From a virus, in the IMG/VR virus record IMGVR_UViG_3300009285_004743, positions 1 to 23,110 of that record: a stretch of 23,110 bases of DNA. One strand, written 5' to 3'. Both the position numbers and the translations under genes were made by a program. Every line of letters starts with the position of its first letter. Position 1 is the first letter of the stretch. The notes beneath the pieces were generated by a model. The model was not told the DNA's origin. It did not search any database and saw only the letters and a list, made by a program, of their open reading frames with translations. Shown here one piece after another: positions 15,930 through 21,963 of this stretch.

Positions 15930-16415
15930 TTACGCGACCTCCTTCGGAATCTCGATTCCGCTCATCCGAAGCTGGATCTTGACGTACTCCTCGCGGCTCA
16001 TGGACGGCGGAAAGCCGCTGGCCTTGAGGGTGTCGAATCCGGCCGCGAACCGCGCGGCCTTTTTCTGGATCTCAGGACCCAGCTTTTCGAACTTGGAGAC
16101 TTCGGGCGTCTGGAGCAGCGAGGCCTCGAAAGCGGCCAGACTGGGAGGCGGGGCCTTGGTTCGGCCCTCCTTGTAGACGGCGACGAACTCCTTGAGGGGC
16201 TCCTCCCCCATCGCGGCGAACTTGGCGATGGCCTGCCGCGTCTTGTCCGTCACCGTGTAGCCCTCCAGCTCTTTGAGGGCCTTTTCCTCAAGCGTGCGGT
16301 TCGTGTCGCGCTTGTCGCGGTCCTTGAGGTTGTCCTCCAGGGCGGCGATGCGCGCCTCGAACTTGGCATCGGGCACGGCGACGTTCGCGCCGTCCGGCTT
16401 CTTGTCCGCGCTCAT
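15930..16415 (-). CDS. Nested scaffold protein (internal in-frame start of the protease gene), 161 aa
   Basis: Inside the protease gene, codon 362 is an ATG at 16415-16413 preceded by a strong CGAGGAG ribosome site, with eight bases between GGAG and ATG. The stretch it would encode is charged and helical, with a coiled-coil part (KFEARIAALEDNLKDRDKRD) and a C-terminal basic-hydrophobic helix, typical of capsid scaffold proteins. In lambda (C/Nu3) and Mu (I/Z) the scaffold is made separately from an internal start of the protease gene in just this way. The ribosome site is visible; separate synthesis is inferred. Confidence 0.65.
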   Translation of the reverse strand: MSADKKPDGANVAVPDAKFEARIAALEDNLKDRDKRDTNRTLEEKALKELEGYTVTDKTRQAIAKFAAMGEEPLKEFVAVYKEGRTKAPPPSLAAFEASLLQTPEVSKFEKLGPEIQKKAARFAAGFDTLKASGFPPSMSREEYVKIQLRMSGIEIPKEVA

Positions 16416-17498
16416 ATGACTGTCTCCTCGATTCGAAAGTTTTTGGGTGACGCCGGGAATCTCGTTCGGGTCGACGGGCGTGGCGTCAAGGGGCCGCGTG
16501 CAAGGATTCGCGGGCTCCTTTCCTTCTTCCTCGTTCTGCCCCATCGCCGCATTGGTCGAAGGCGGCTTGCCGGACACAAGCGTCTTTTCGATCCGGTCGA
16601 TGGCCGATTCCATCTTCGCGCAGCGCTGCTCCATCTGGGCGAAGCGGGAGGAGAACTCCAGGTGGGCAGCGAACTTGTCGCCGGCCATCGGATTCAGGAT
16701 CGTGTCGAACTTGGCGCTCGAATCCTTTTTGATGCTCCCGATCGTGAGCAGCGGGTAATGGTGATACGGCACCTTGCCCGCGAGGAGCGCCAAGCTGTCG
16801 ATGCGCCGGGCGGTCCAGTCGTGGATTTCCGGCGACACGTAGGGCAGGCGCCCGCACTGTACGTCTTCGAAGACTTCGGCGGTCACCTTCAGGTCGGCGA
16901 AGACCGTCGGCTTTGGTACGCCATCCACTTCGAAGAGCGCGACGCGCTTGGGCAGAAAATAGCCCGCGAATTTCGGATCATCGCCGCCCGAGCGGCTGTG
17001 CGTCAGATGGATCGGGGAGCAGTATTTGGCGCGCTTGTACTCTTCCTGGCCGAAGCGCACGGCGTCGCTGAGCCACTCCATGCCCACATCGAAGGGCGCG
17101 TTCTTCGTGTTCTCGGTCACGGCCGAGAGGATCGGCACGTCATGGATCGTGAAGAATCCATCCCCCGTGTCGGTCGCCGAATAGTTTCCGCCCTTGAGCT
17201 TGAGCGTTCCGCCTGCGTTGAAGGTGACGACGACGTACTCGGCGTCGTCGGGGTCTACCGCGCTCGACTTGCTTGTGGACTTGGACGGGGCGCAGATGTT
17301 GATGGCCGCCGCGACGGCCCGATCCTGTTCCCATCCCTCGTCGATCTTCTTCGAGGTGTGCCCCTTGATGCAGGCTTGCTCGGCAGGCGTGAAGCTGCCG
17401 AATTGGGCGAGGTCGATGGCGTCAACCGGTGATTCAAGCGTCGCCGATGCCGCCGTAAAGTTGGCGCCCTTTCGACGGCCCCTTAACCAGCCGAACAT
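15930..17498 (-). CDS. Prohead protease fused to scaffold, Mu gpI-like (522 aa)
   Basis: Residues 37-70 hold a short helical module (TPAEQACIKGHTSKKIDEGW, then AVAAAINICA). The protease core lies at about 115-250: FFTIHDVPIL at the start, candidate catalytic His167 in PIHLTHS, G179 in FAGYF, and candidate catalytic Ser222 in YVSPEI, followed by the LALLAGKVPYHHYP strand. This order matches Mu gpI-type prohead proteases, which cleave head proteins during maturation. Residues 362-522 are the scaffold. The stretch 285-360 is a linker rich in Glu, Asn and Pro. The gene opens the minus-strand head operon left of the opposite-strand cassette. Its ATG has no properly spaced Shine-Dalgarno; a GATAAT -10-like box lies only five bases upstream, so the mRNA may be leaderless. 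Confidence 0.75.
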   Translation of the reverse strand: MFGWLRGRRKGANFTAASATLESPVDAIDLAQFGSFTPAEQACIKGHTSKKIDEGWEQDRAVAAAINICAPSKSTSKSSAVDPDDAEYVVVTFNAGGTLKLKGGNYSATDTGDGFFTIHDVPILSAVTENTKNAPFDVGMEWLSDAVRFGQEEYKRAKYCSPIHLTHSRSGGDDPKFAGYFLPKRVALFEVDGVPKPTVFADLKVTAEVFEDVQCGRLPYVSPEIHDWTARRIDSLALLAGKVPYHHYPLLTIGSIKKDSSAKFDTILNPMAGDKFAAHLEFSSRFAQMEQRCAKMESAIDRIEKTLVSGKPPSTNAAMGQNEEEGKEPANPCTRPLDATPVDPNEIPGVTQKLSNRGDSHMSADKKPDGANVAVPDAKFEARIAALEDNLKDRDKRDTNRTLEEKALKELEGYTVTDKTRQAIAKFAAMGEEPLKEFVAVYKEGRTKAPPPSLAAFEASLLQTPEVSKFEKLGPEIQKKAARFAAGFDTLKASGFPPSMSREEYVKIQLRMSGIEIPKEVA

Positions 17499-17503
17499 CC
17501 TTA

Positions 17504-17509
17504 ATTATC
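17504..17509 (-). promoter_or_regulatory. Candidate -10 box for the minus-strand head operon
   Basis: The minus strand reads GATAAT here, one base from the TATAAT consensus, and only five bases separate it from the protease ATG at 17498. No convincing -35 box is seen. If it is used, transcription would begin at or next to the start codon. Confidence 0.3.
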
Positions 17510-17543
17510 GAACCCGCTAAGGTACTGGTCGGTACGAAAAGGC

Positions 17544-17571
17544 TTGACACTCGTGCACCCACCTGTAGCCT
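17544..17571 (+). promoter_or_regulatory. Candidate sigma70-type promoter of the plus-strand cassette
   Basis: A perfect TTGACA -35 hexamer at 17544-17549 is followed after 16 bases by TAGCCT (17566-17571), a weak -10 match. Just upstream, 17521-17534 reads GTACTGGTCGGTAC-like sequence with GTAC ends, an imperfect dyad that could be an operator. The predicted start, near 17578, lies at the left arm of the inverted repeat that follows. Confidence 0.4.
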
Positions 17572-17580
17572 GATAGGCAG

Positions 17581-17651
17581 TCATGGAACTCCTGAGACAG
17601 GCTTTCGCCCGCCCCCCTGCCAGAATCCTCTTCCTTTAGGGGGTTCCATGA
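17581..17651 (+). promoter_or_regulatory. Structured leader: 9-bp inverted repeat enclosing 53 bases, with possible short upstream ORF
   Basis: TCATGGAAC at 17581-17589 is perfectly complementary to GTTCCATGA at 17643-17651. Inside lies a small hairpin, CCTG AGA CAGG, at 17591-17601. The right arm contains an ATG (17648-17650) preceded by AGGGGG, which would start a 32-codon reading frame ending at 17746, overlapping the start of the 246-residue gene. A leader hairpin that hides or exposes this start could control the cassette, but no known riboswitch or attenuator is recognised. Confidence 0.45.
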
Positions 17652-17697
17652 CTAGGCCGGGGTGGCGGGTCGAGCCGCAAGAAAAGAGGTTAGGTGT

Positions 17698-18438
17698 ATG
17701 GTACGCAGGGCGATACTCGAAACCTTTCCCCCCAAGGATGTCGTGACCAAGGCCCCTAAGACGAACGGGGCGGCCCCGAAAGTCCAACCCCGAGGCTCCA
17801 TCGCGGTCATCGCCGTGCCGCGTGCGACCGCCAGCATCCATCTCGTCGGCACGAGCCCGCTGATCGTGCATCAATTCTCCGAAAAGGCGAAGACCATGAT
17901 GCGCGACAAGCAGACGGGCGTCGCCAGGACGGCGAAACAGGCCAAGGTGCCGTTCAACGAGTTCGTCGGCAGCCTCTACGTGATGCCGGGCAAGGCGCTT
18001 CCGAGCAAGACGCTGAAGGTCGGCGGAGCGTGGAAGTTCGTCGCGAACACATTCTACGTCCCGGCCTCCGGGCTCAAGAACGCTCTCGTAACGGCGGCGC
18101 CCCTGACGGATCTCGCCAAGACGCAGATTCGCGCGGGCATCTTCATCAAGCAGGACCGCATCCCGCTCAAGTACGAGCGGCTCGTCATGCGCGAGGACAT
18201 GGTGAAGATCGGCAAATTCCCGAACAAGGTGGCGGACATCCGCTATCGCGGCGAGTTCCAAGGGTGGTCGCTCGTCGCCGATGTGGAATTCCGAACCGAT
18301 GTCCTGTCGGCGCCGGAACTCTACAACCTCTTCGACCACGCGGGCTTTTCCATCGGCCTGCACGAATGGCGGCCGGAGAAGAACGGCTCCTTCGGGCGCT
18401 TCGAGGTCGAGAAGACGAAGGGAGGCGAGGTGCGATGA
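17698..18438 (+). CDS. Plus-strand cassette protein 1, uncharacterised phage family (246 aa)
   Basis: The start at 17698 is chosen because AGAGGT lies seven bases upstream; an in-frame upstream ATG lacks this. Two stretches stand out: HLVGTSPLIVHQFSEKAK (about 48-65), and a C-terminal FDHAGFSIGLHEWRPEKNG followed by SFGRFEV (about 211-236). I associate the pair with a family of phage proteins of unknown function with a small T-x-L-L/I-x-H-x-F start and a G-x-x-x-x-RP-x-x-x-G-x-FGRF end. The glycine-rich end vaguely recalls RAMP-type RNA-binding folds, but this is only an impression. No membrane segment or signal peptide is present. It overlaps the next gene by ATGA, so the two are one operon, opposite in direction to all other genes. 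Confidence 0.75.
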   Translation: MVRRAILETFPPKDVVTKAPKTNGAAPKVQPRGSIAVIAVPRATASIHLVGTSPLIVHQFSEKAKTMMRDKQTGVARTAKQAKVPFNEFVGSLYVMPGKALPSKTLKVGGAWKFVANTFYVPASGLKNALVTAAPLTDLAKTQIRAGIFIKQDRIPLKYERLVMREDMVKIGKFPNKVADIRYRGEFQGWSLVADVEFRTDVLSAPELYNLFDHAGFSIGLHEWRPEKNGSFGRFEVEKTKGGEVR

Positions 18439-18986
18439 CGACAGCGACGGCGACGCAAAGGACCCTCAAGGCGCAGCCGCCAGGGGAACGCAAGCCGGGC
18501 CGAAAGGCCCGGCGAAGCGCCCTCATGGAAGAGCTGGCAATGCTGGAGGCCAAGTGGGGCGGCCTATCGCCCAAGCGGTACGTCGAGTGGGCGAGGACCC
18601 ATCCCGACTCGGCCTCGTACAAGTCTATTTGGTCGTGGGACGACCGAAGGGCGGCGGCCGACTGGCGACTCGCGCAGGCCCGCAACATCATCGGCCGCTA
18701 TCGCTTCTCCATCACGATTGACGGAGAACAGTTCCAGCCACGCCTGTATAGGAACGTGATCGTGAGCGCGATAGGGGCAGAGGAGCGGCGCGAGTACCGC
18801 ACGGTGAACACGATCAAGGGCCACAAGCGGCTCGAGGCCCAAGTCCTGCAAGACGCGCTCGACCGGCTCTTGTATTGGCGCGATGAGTACGTGGCGTATT
18901 CATCGCTGTTCGGTCAATCCATGAAATGGGTCGACAAGGCGATACGCTGCATCAAGAGGAGGATCGGAAAAAGTAAAGGCAGTTGA
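18435..18986 (+). CDS. Plus-strand cassette protein 2, uncharacterised phage family (183 aa)
   Basis: The ATG at 18435 overlaps the stop of the preceding gene (ATGA), which sets the start although the frame is open further upstream. The product has a basic, low-complexity N-terminus (about 1-30), then a helical region with SIWSWDDRRAAADWRLAQAR (66-83). It resembles phage proteins carrying a W-D-D-x-x-A-A-x-x-x-R-L-x-Q-A-R motif, often seen as accessory genes of unknown function. The C-terminal third is helical and basic (KRRIGKSKGS). The last codons (GGC AGT TGA) already contain the GGCAG header of the repeat array that follows, so the array begins inside the stop region of this gene. The partnership with the preceding gene suggests a shared role, not known. 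Confidence 0.75.
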   Translation: MTTATATQRTLKAQPPGERKPGRKARRSALMEELAMLEAKWGGLSPKRYVEWARTHPDSASYKSIWSWDDRRAAADWRLAQARNIIGRYRFSITIDGEQFQPRLYRNVIVSAIGAEERREYRTVNTIKGHKRLEAQVLQDALDRLLYWRDEYVAYSSLFGQSMKWVDKAIRCIKRRIGKSKGS

Positions 18987-19563
18987 GGACCGGACCGGAG
19001 GGGAAGGGATTGGAGCGGAGCGGACCGGAAAGGCAGGGCAGGATCGGAGTGGAGGGGACCGGAAAGGACGGGAAGGGAAAGGACGGGAAAGGCAGTTGGG
19101 GAGTGGATTGGAGGGGAAGGGAACGGACTGGATTGGATAGGCAGTCTTGGCGGCGAGTGGCTGGGAGTGCATCGGATGGGAAAGTAGCGGATTGGAGGGG
19201 CAGGACGGGATCGGAACGGATAGGACCGGATAGGACGGGAAGGGAAGGGAATGGACGGGCAGTCTTGGAGCGGACAGGATCGGAGCGGAAAGGAGCGGAT
19301 CGGAGAGGAATGGATGGGCAGTTAAGGACTGGACCGGATGGGAACGGACGGGAGTGGACAGGATGGGAAAGGCAGTCTTGGAGTGGACAGGAACGGAGAG
19401 GAAAGTAGGGGACTGGAGGGTTGAGGAATGGAGAGGATGGGCAGTTGAGGATGGGAGGGGACGGGACTGGAGAGGACTGGAAGGGCAGGATTGGAGGGGA
19501 GCGGACAGGAGTGGAGAGGAAAGGACGGGACGGGAGGGGATCGGAAGGGAAAGGCAGGCGAGG
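18978..19563 (+). repeat. Array of 97 GGANN pentamers in ten blocks, each opened by GGCAGNNNN
   Basis: The plus strand reads as ten consecutive blocks. Each block is a 9-nt header (GGCAG plus four bases, most often TCTT or TTGA-like) followed by 9, 10, 8, 10, 10, 10, 9, 12, 7 and 12 pentamers. Header starts are at 18978, 19032, 19091, 19140, 19199, 19258, 19317, 19371, 19440 and 19484, with an eleventh at 19553. Of the 97 pentamers, 90 fit GGANN exactly while the NN pair takes nearly all values. Five of the seven misfits are in block four and two in block eight. No single-base slip is seen in about 580 bases. The array ends against the stop codons of two convergent genes (18984-18986 and 19566-19564). 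Block lengths are not multiples of three, so it is not coding. The 577 bases between the stops hold no other gene and no hairpin-plus-T-tract terminator. Confidence 0.95.
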
Positions 19564-19848
19564 CTAGGGATTCACGATCTCGGCATACGCCCGCATCGCG
19601 TACATCAGCTCGGTTATCCCTTTTGCGGTCAAGCCCCAGCGGCTCGCCGGTCTTCCTCGCAAGCCGCCTGCGCGTTCCGTGAACGTGCGCCGAACGAAGC
19701 TCCGCTGCTCAAGGCTCCGCAATATCCGACGCGGGTTGAGCAGTTCAACTTTGAACAAGGTGAAATGCCGAATCTCCACGTCCCCCGTCGGCAATTCCCC
19801 TTGACGATAGAGCGCCGACATGACCCGCAACGCTTCGGGTAGAATCAT
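19564..19848 (-). CDS. Small winged-helix-like protein (94 aa)
   Basis: The product has the layout of a single winged-helix domain: helix 1 (EALRVMSALYRQGEL), a middle helix pair (LLNPRRILRSLEQRSFVRR), and a wing-like strand pair (RTFTERAGGLRGRPASRWGL) followed by a closing helix (AKGITELMYAMRAYA). This resembles MarR/PadR-type DNA-binding folds of about 90 residues. The start overlaps the end of the extended head morphogenesis frame by ATGA (19848-19845). It could be a regulator of the late genes or a head protein with a winged-helix fold, as seen in some phage connectors and terminase subunits. Its stop borders the GGANN array. Confidence 0.6.
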   Translation of the reverse strand: MILPEALRVMSALYRQGELPTGDVEIRHFTLFKVELLNPRRILRSLEQRSFVRRTFTERAGGLRGRPASRWGLTAKGITELMYAMRAYAEIVNP

Positions 19849-20798
19849 GCCGCCCCAAACCCGAACGCGCCCGCGCTGATGACCCGGTTTCGAAACCCTG
19901 CGTCATTGTAGGCCCCCGGCGGAATCACAGCGGGCTTGACGTTCCCCCGCGAATCCAAAAGCCCCATGCTTTTCAGCCTCGCCCAACTGACGAGATGCAG
20001 GCCGCAACGTCACTGGAAACCGGCCGGGAGGCCCAGCGATTTCCATATCACGTCATCCGGCGCCCCCACGAGCCCGTCAGCCGCCAGATGATTGGGGCGC
20101 GTGCGGTCATCCTTGATAGCGCGCCGTTCCAGCGCCCCCACGAATTCGCGGACCTGTTCGTCGGAGGCTTGGCGGAACCGTCCGTTGGCGTAAGCGGTCG
20201 CCGCGTTCGTGCGATACACCGTCGAGGCGTAGGCCCGAGTCCACGGCCCGAGTTCTTGAATCGCCTGCTCGGCTTGCGCCGCTCCAGCCCCTTTGCCCTC
20301 TTGCAGCGCGCGCCAGATGATCTGCTGCACCTTGGCCGTCACGACCTTGGACGTCGAGCGGGCCAGGGCGAACGCGCGGGTGACCGAGTAGAGCCTCGAT
20401 ACTTCTTCGGCGCTTTTGGCAAGCGTCGGCTCCCGCCGGATCAGGTCGTCGATGGCCTCGTGAAACGTAAGCGTCTGATTGAGCGGCGTGTGGATCTCGA
20501 CGTCGGCAAGCGTCCATTCGTCGCCCTTGTGGAAGGCGGCGTTGGACGCGATGCTCCGTGCTTCTCGTAGCGTTCTCCGGCACCCGTAAAGATCGGCGAG
20601 GGCGAGCGTGTTCTGGATGAGCGTTCCGAACCGGCGAAAGGAGGCTTGGGCCTTGCCGATCTCCAACCGGAATTTCCAGTAGGCAAGATCCGCAATTCCC
20701 AGGGCGAAGAGGTCCGTCGAGCGGTCGAGCACGTCCTCCAATTCACGCCGTGCCGCGCTTTGTGCGGCCCGGATGGGATGCGTGACGCTGCCGCCCAT
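19845..20798 (-). CDS. Head morphogenesis protein, Mu gpF / SPP1 gp7-like, with in-frame UGA
   Basis: The start (20798-20796) follows the previous stop after 14 bases and a GAGAGAG ribosome site. The first 262 residues show a long helical N-terminal part and then the gpF/gp7 signature: TVYRTNAATAYANGRF (193-208), DDRTRPNHLAADG (230-242), and DDVIWKSLGLPAGFQ (248-262). The family continues with C-R-C. Here codon 263 is TGA (20012-20010), followed directly by Arg-Cys-Gly and 54 open codons ending in an ATGA overlap with the next gene. The frame after the TGA is therefore clearly part of the gene. Proteins of this family act early in head assembly and travel with the portal. Without readthrough the protein is 262 residues, with readthrough 317. 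Whether UGA is decoded, is a mutation, or is a base error is open. Confidence 0.8.
20010..20012 (-). other. UGA codon at the first Cys position of the C-R-C motif
   Basis: TGA stands where family members have TGC/TGT for Cys; it is one base away from TGC. The base after it is C, a context in which UGA is relatively leaky. From 16 bases after the UGA, CUCGUC can pair with GGCGAG around an AGUUG loop, with one U-G pair allowed. This is a weak candidate for a bacterial selenocysteine insertion hairpin. Confidence 0.55.
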
Positions 20799-20812
20799 CT
20801 TCGCTCTCTCTC

Positions 20813-21172
20813 TTACCCCGGAATGATGAGGTTGCCGTTCGCCCTTCGCAGGTCGGCGGCGGTGGCCTGCTGGATTAGATGCGCGGCTTGCCGCTTCAAA
20901 GCCACCTCGACCATCCGAATCAGTTCCGGCGGCGCCTTGGCCCACTTGGACGCCATCAAAGCCGAAACCTTGAACCCCCCTTCGACCGGCAGCATGAAGA
21001 TCCCTTTTTCCTGCGGAGTGCGGCCGGGAGCAACCACCGCCATCGTGCGGACAGTGTGCCAATCGAGATCCGCGCGGAGGGCTCCTACTTCACACTCGAA
21101 CATGAACACCATGGGCCCGACCGTGCCGTAAAGCCAGTCGTGGGGGATGCGGGGCGTTTCTTCTTGGGTCAT
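20813..21172 (-). CDS. Hypothetical protein (119 aa)
   Basis: The frame is open upstream of 21172, but the ATG at 21172-21170 is preferred because it overlaps the stop of the double-GroES-like gene (ATGA). The product has a beta-rich first half (TVGPMVFMFECEVGAL, MAVVAPGRTPQEKGIFM) and a helical second half (PELIRMVEVALKRQAAHLIQQ). No family is recognised. Its place between a chaperonin-like gene and the head morphogenesis gene suggests a head-assembly accessory, by position only. Confidence 0.65.
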   Translation of the reverse strand: MTQEETPRIPHDWLYGTVGPMVFMFECEVGALRADLDWHTVRTMAVVAPGRTPQEKGIFMLPVEGGFKVSALMASKWAKAPPELIRMVEVALKRQAAHLIQQATAADLRRANGNLIIPG

Positions 21173-21963
21173 GCCGCGGCCTCCTTCTTTTCCGATTCCT
21201 CGATGACGCACCAGACATCGAGGTCCCGCTTGGATGATCGAAGCGCGTTCACTTGGACGAGCCGATATTCGGCGCCCTTGATCTTGATGATGGCTCCTGC
21301 CACCCGATCGGCGATGACGTGATCTCCGACCTTCAAGCCGGAAAGGGCTCGGTCCCCCGAAGGCAGGAGGGCACCGGGCCCGACGGCCGCCACCCGCGCC
21401 ATCGCCCCTTTGACCGTCGGGCTGGGCATGACGAGGCCGCCAAGCATGTGCCGGGACCACTCCTCCTCGTCGTACTTGAGCAGGACCTTTTCATCCAGCG
21501 GTTCGACGGCCGTGATGTTGAGTTCTTCCTCCTTGCCCCCAAGCGTCACCTTGGCCCAAAGGCCACCGTGCCGGCGCAGGAATCGGTAGAAGGTGTTATG
21601 CCGCGCGTAATCCACCAACTCGCCGACGTACTGCATGCACAGGACATAATCGCCGGGCTGGACGTCCATGGGAATGAATGCGCCGCTCTCGGGATGACAC
21701 CAGCCCTTGCCCGCGCTTACCACTTGGCCGAAGCAGCACTCGCTCTTTTCTTGCCCGACGATGATGAGTCCGCTGGAGGTCTTGGCCCGCGCAATCTGGC
21801 GAATCTGGAGAAAGTCCTGTATCGGGCGCAGGCTCTCCGGCGCGAGGTCGTCCTGCTGACCCCACTCGTGATGGACGCCGCGCTTGATGCGCCGGTACCG
21901 CGGTCTCACATTCCAGTCGCGGCCGGCGCGGTCTTGCTCCTCGCTGACGTTTCGCTTCTCCAT
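21169..21963 (-). CDS. Double GroES/Cpn10-like co-chaperonin protein (264 aa)
   Basis: The sequence reads as two GroES-like domains in tandem. Domain 1 is about residues 45-137: LRPIQDFLQIRQI, a mobile-loop-like KTSSGLIIVG, then FGQVVSAGKGW and IPMDVQPGDYVLCMQYVGE. Domain 2 is about 152-242: VEPLDEKVLLKYDEE, the loop MLGGLVMPSP, then MARVAAVGPGALLPSGD, LKVGDHVIADRVAG, and IKIKGAEYRLVQVNAL. These are the family phrases P-L-x-D-x-V, G-G-I/L-V/I-x-P, V-x-x-V-G-P-G, V-x-V-G-D-x-V and I-x-x-x-x-Y-x-x-V. GroES normally has one domain of about 97 residues and caps the GroEL ring. Phage relatives such as T4 gp31 replace it for capsid folding. The start overlaps the glycosyltransferase gene by 58 bases; a GTG at codon 19 is a possible alternative. 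Confidence 0.8.
   Translation of the reverse strand: MEKRNVSEEQDRAGRDWNVRPRYRRIKRGVHHEWGQQDDLAPESLRPIQDFLQIRQIARAKTSSGLIIVGQEKSECCFGQVVSAGKGWCHPESGAFIPMDVQPGDYVLCMQYVGELVDYARHNTFYRFLRRHGGLWAKVTLGGKEEELNITAVEPLDEKVLLKYDEEEWSRHMLGGLVMPSPTVKGAMARVAAVGPGALLPSGDRALSGLKVGDHVIADRVAGAIIKIKGAEYRLVQVNALRSSKRDLDVWCVIEESEKKEAAA

Noticed and set aside
14229-17432. A 1067-codon open frame on the plus strand across the capsid and protease genes
   Set aside because: It lies exactly antisense to well-supported head genes, has an Arg/Val/Asp/Gly-rich composition typical of the antisense of GC-rich coding DNA, and shows no domain.
17662-17697. Upstream start of the first cassette gene
   Set aside because: There is no ribosome site before 17662, whereas AGAGGT lies seven bases before the ATG at 17698.
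18978-19563. CRISPR array
   Set aside because: The headers are only five conserved bases and the text between them is itself repetitive; there are no unique spacers and no cas genes.
18978-19563. Variable region of a diversity-generating retroelement
   Set aside because: No reverse transcriptase or matching template repeat is in the window, the N positions take all bases rather than changes at adenines, and the array is not coding.
18983-19842. Long plus-strand open frames through the GGANN array
   Set aside because: GGANN repeats can hardly form stop codons in any frame, so openness is trivial. Block lengths break the reading frame, and the right end runs antisense into the winged-helix gene.
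19845-20798. Genome-wide reassignment of UGA as the reason for the in-frame stop
   Set aside because: UGA ends many other genes here, including several ATGA overlaps, so it is a working stop codon.
20010-21062. Longer version of the head morphogenesis gene starting at 21062
   Set aside because: The extra 88 codons overlap the 119-residue gene and have an antisense-like, Arg/Gly/His-rich composition; a ribosome site supports the start at 20798.
20813-21460. Longer version of the 119-residue gene starting at 21460
   Set aside because: It would overlap the co-chaperonin gene by nearly 300 bases; the ATGA overlap start at 21172 is far more likely.
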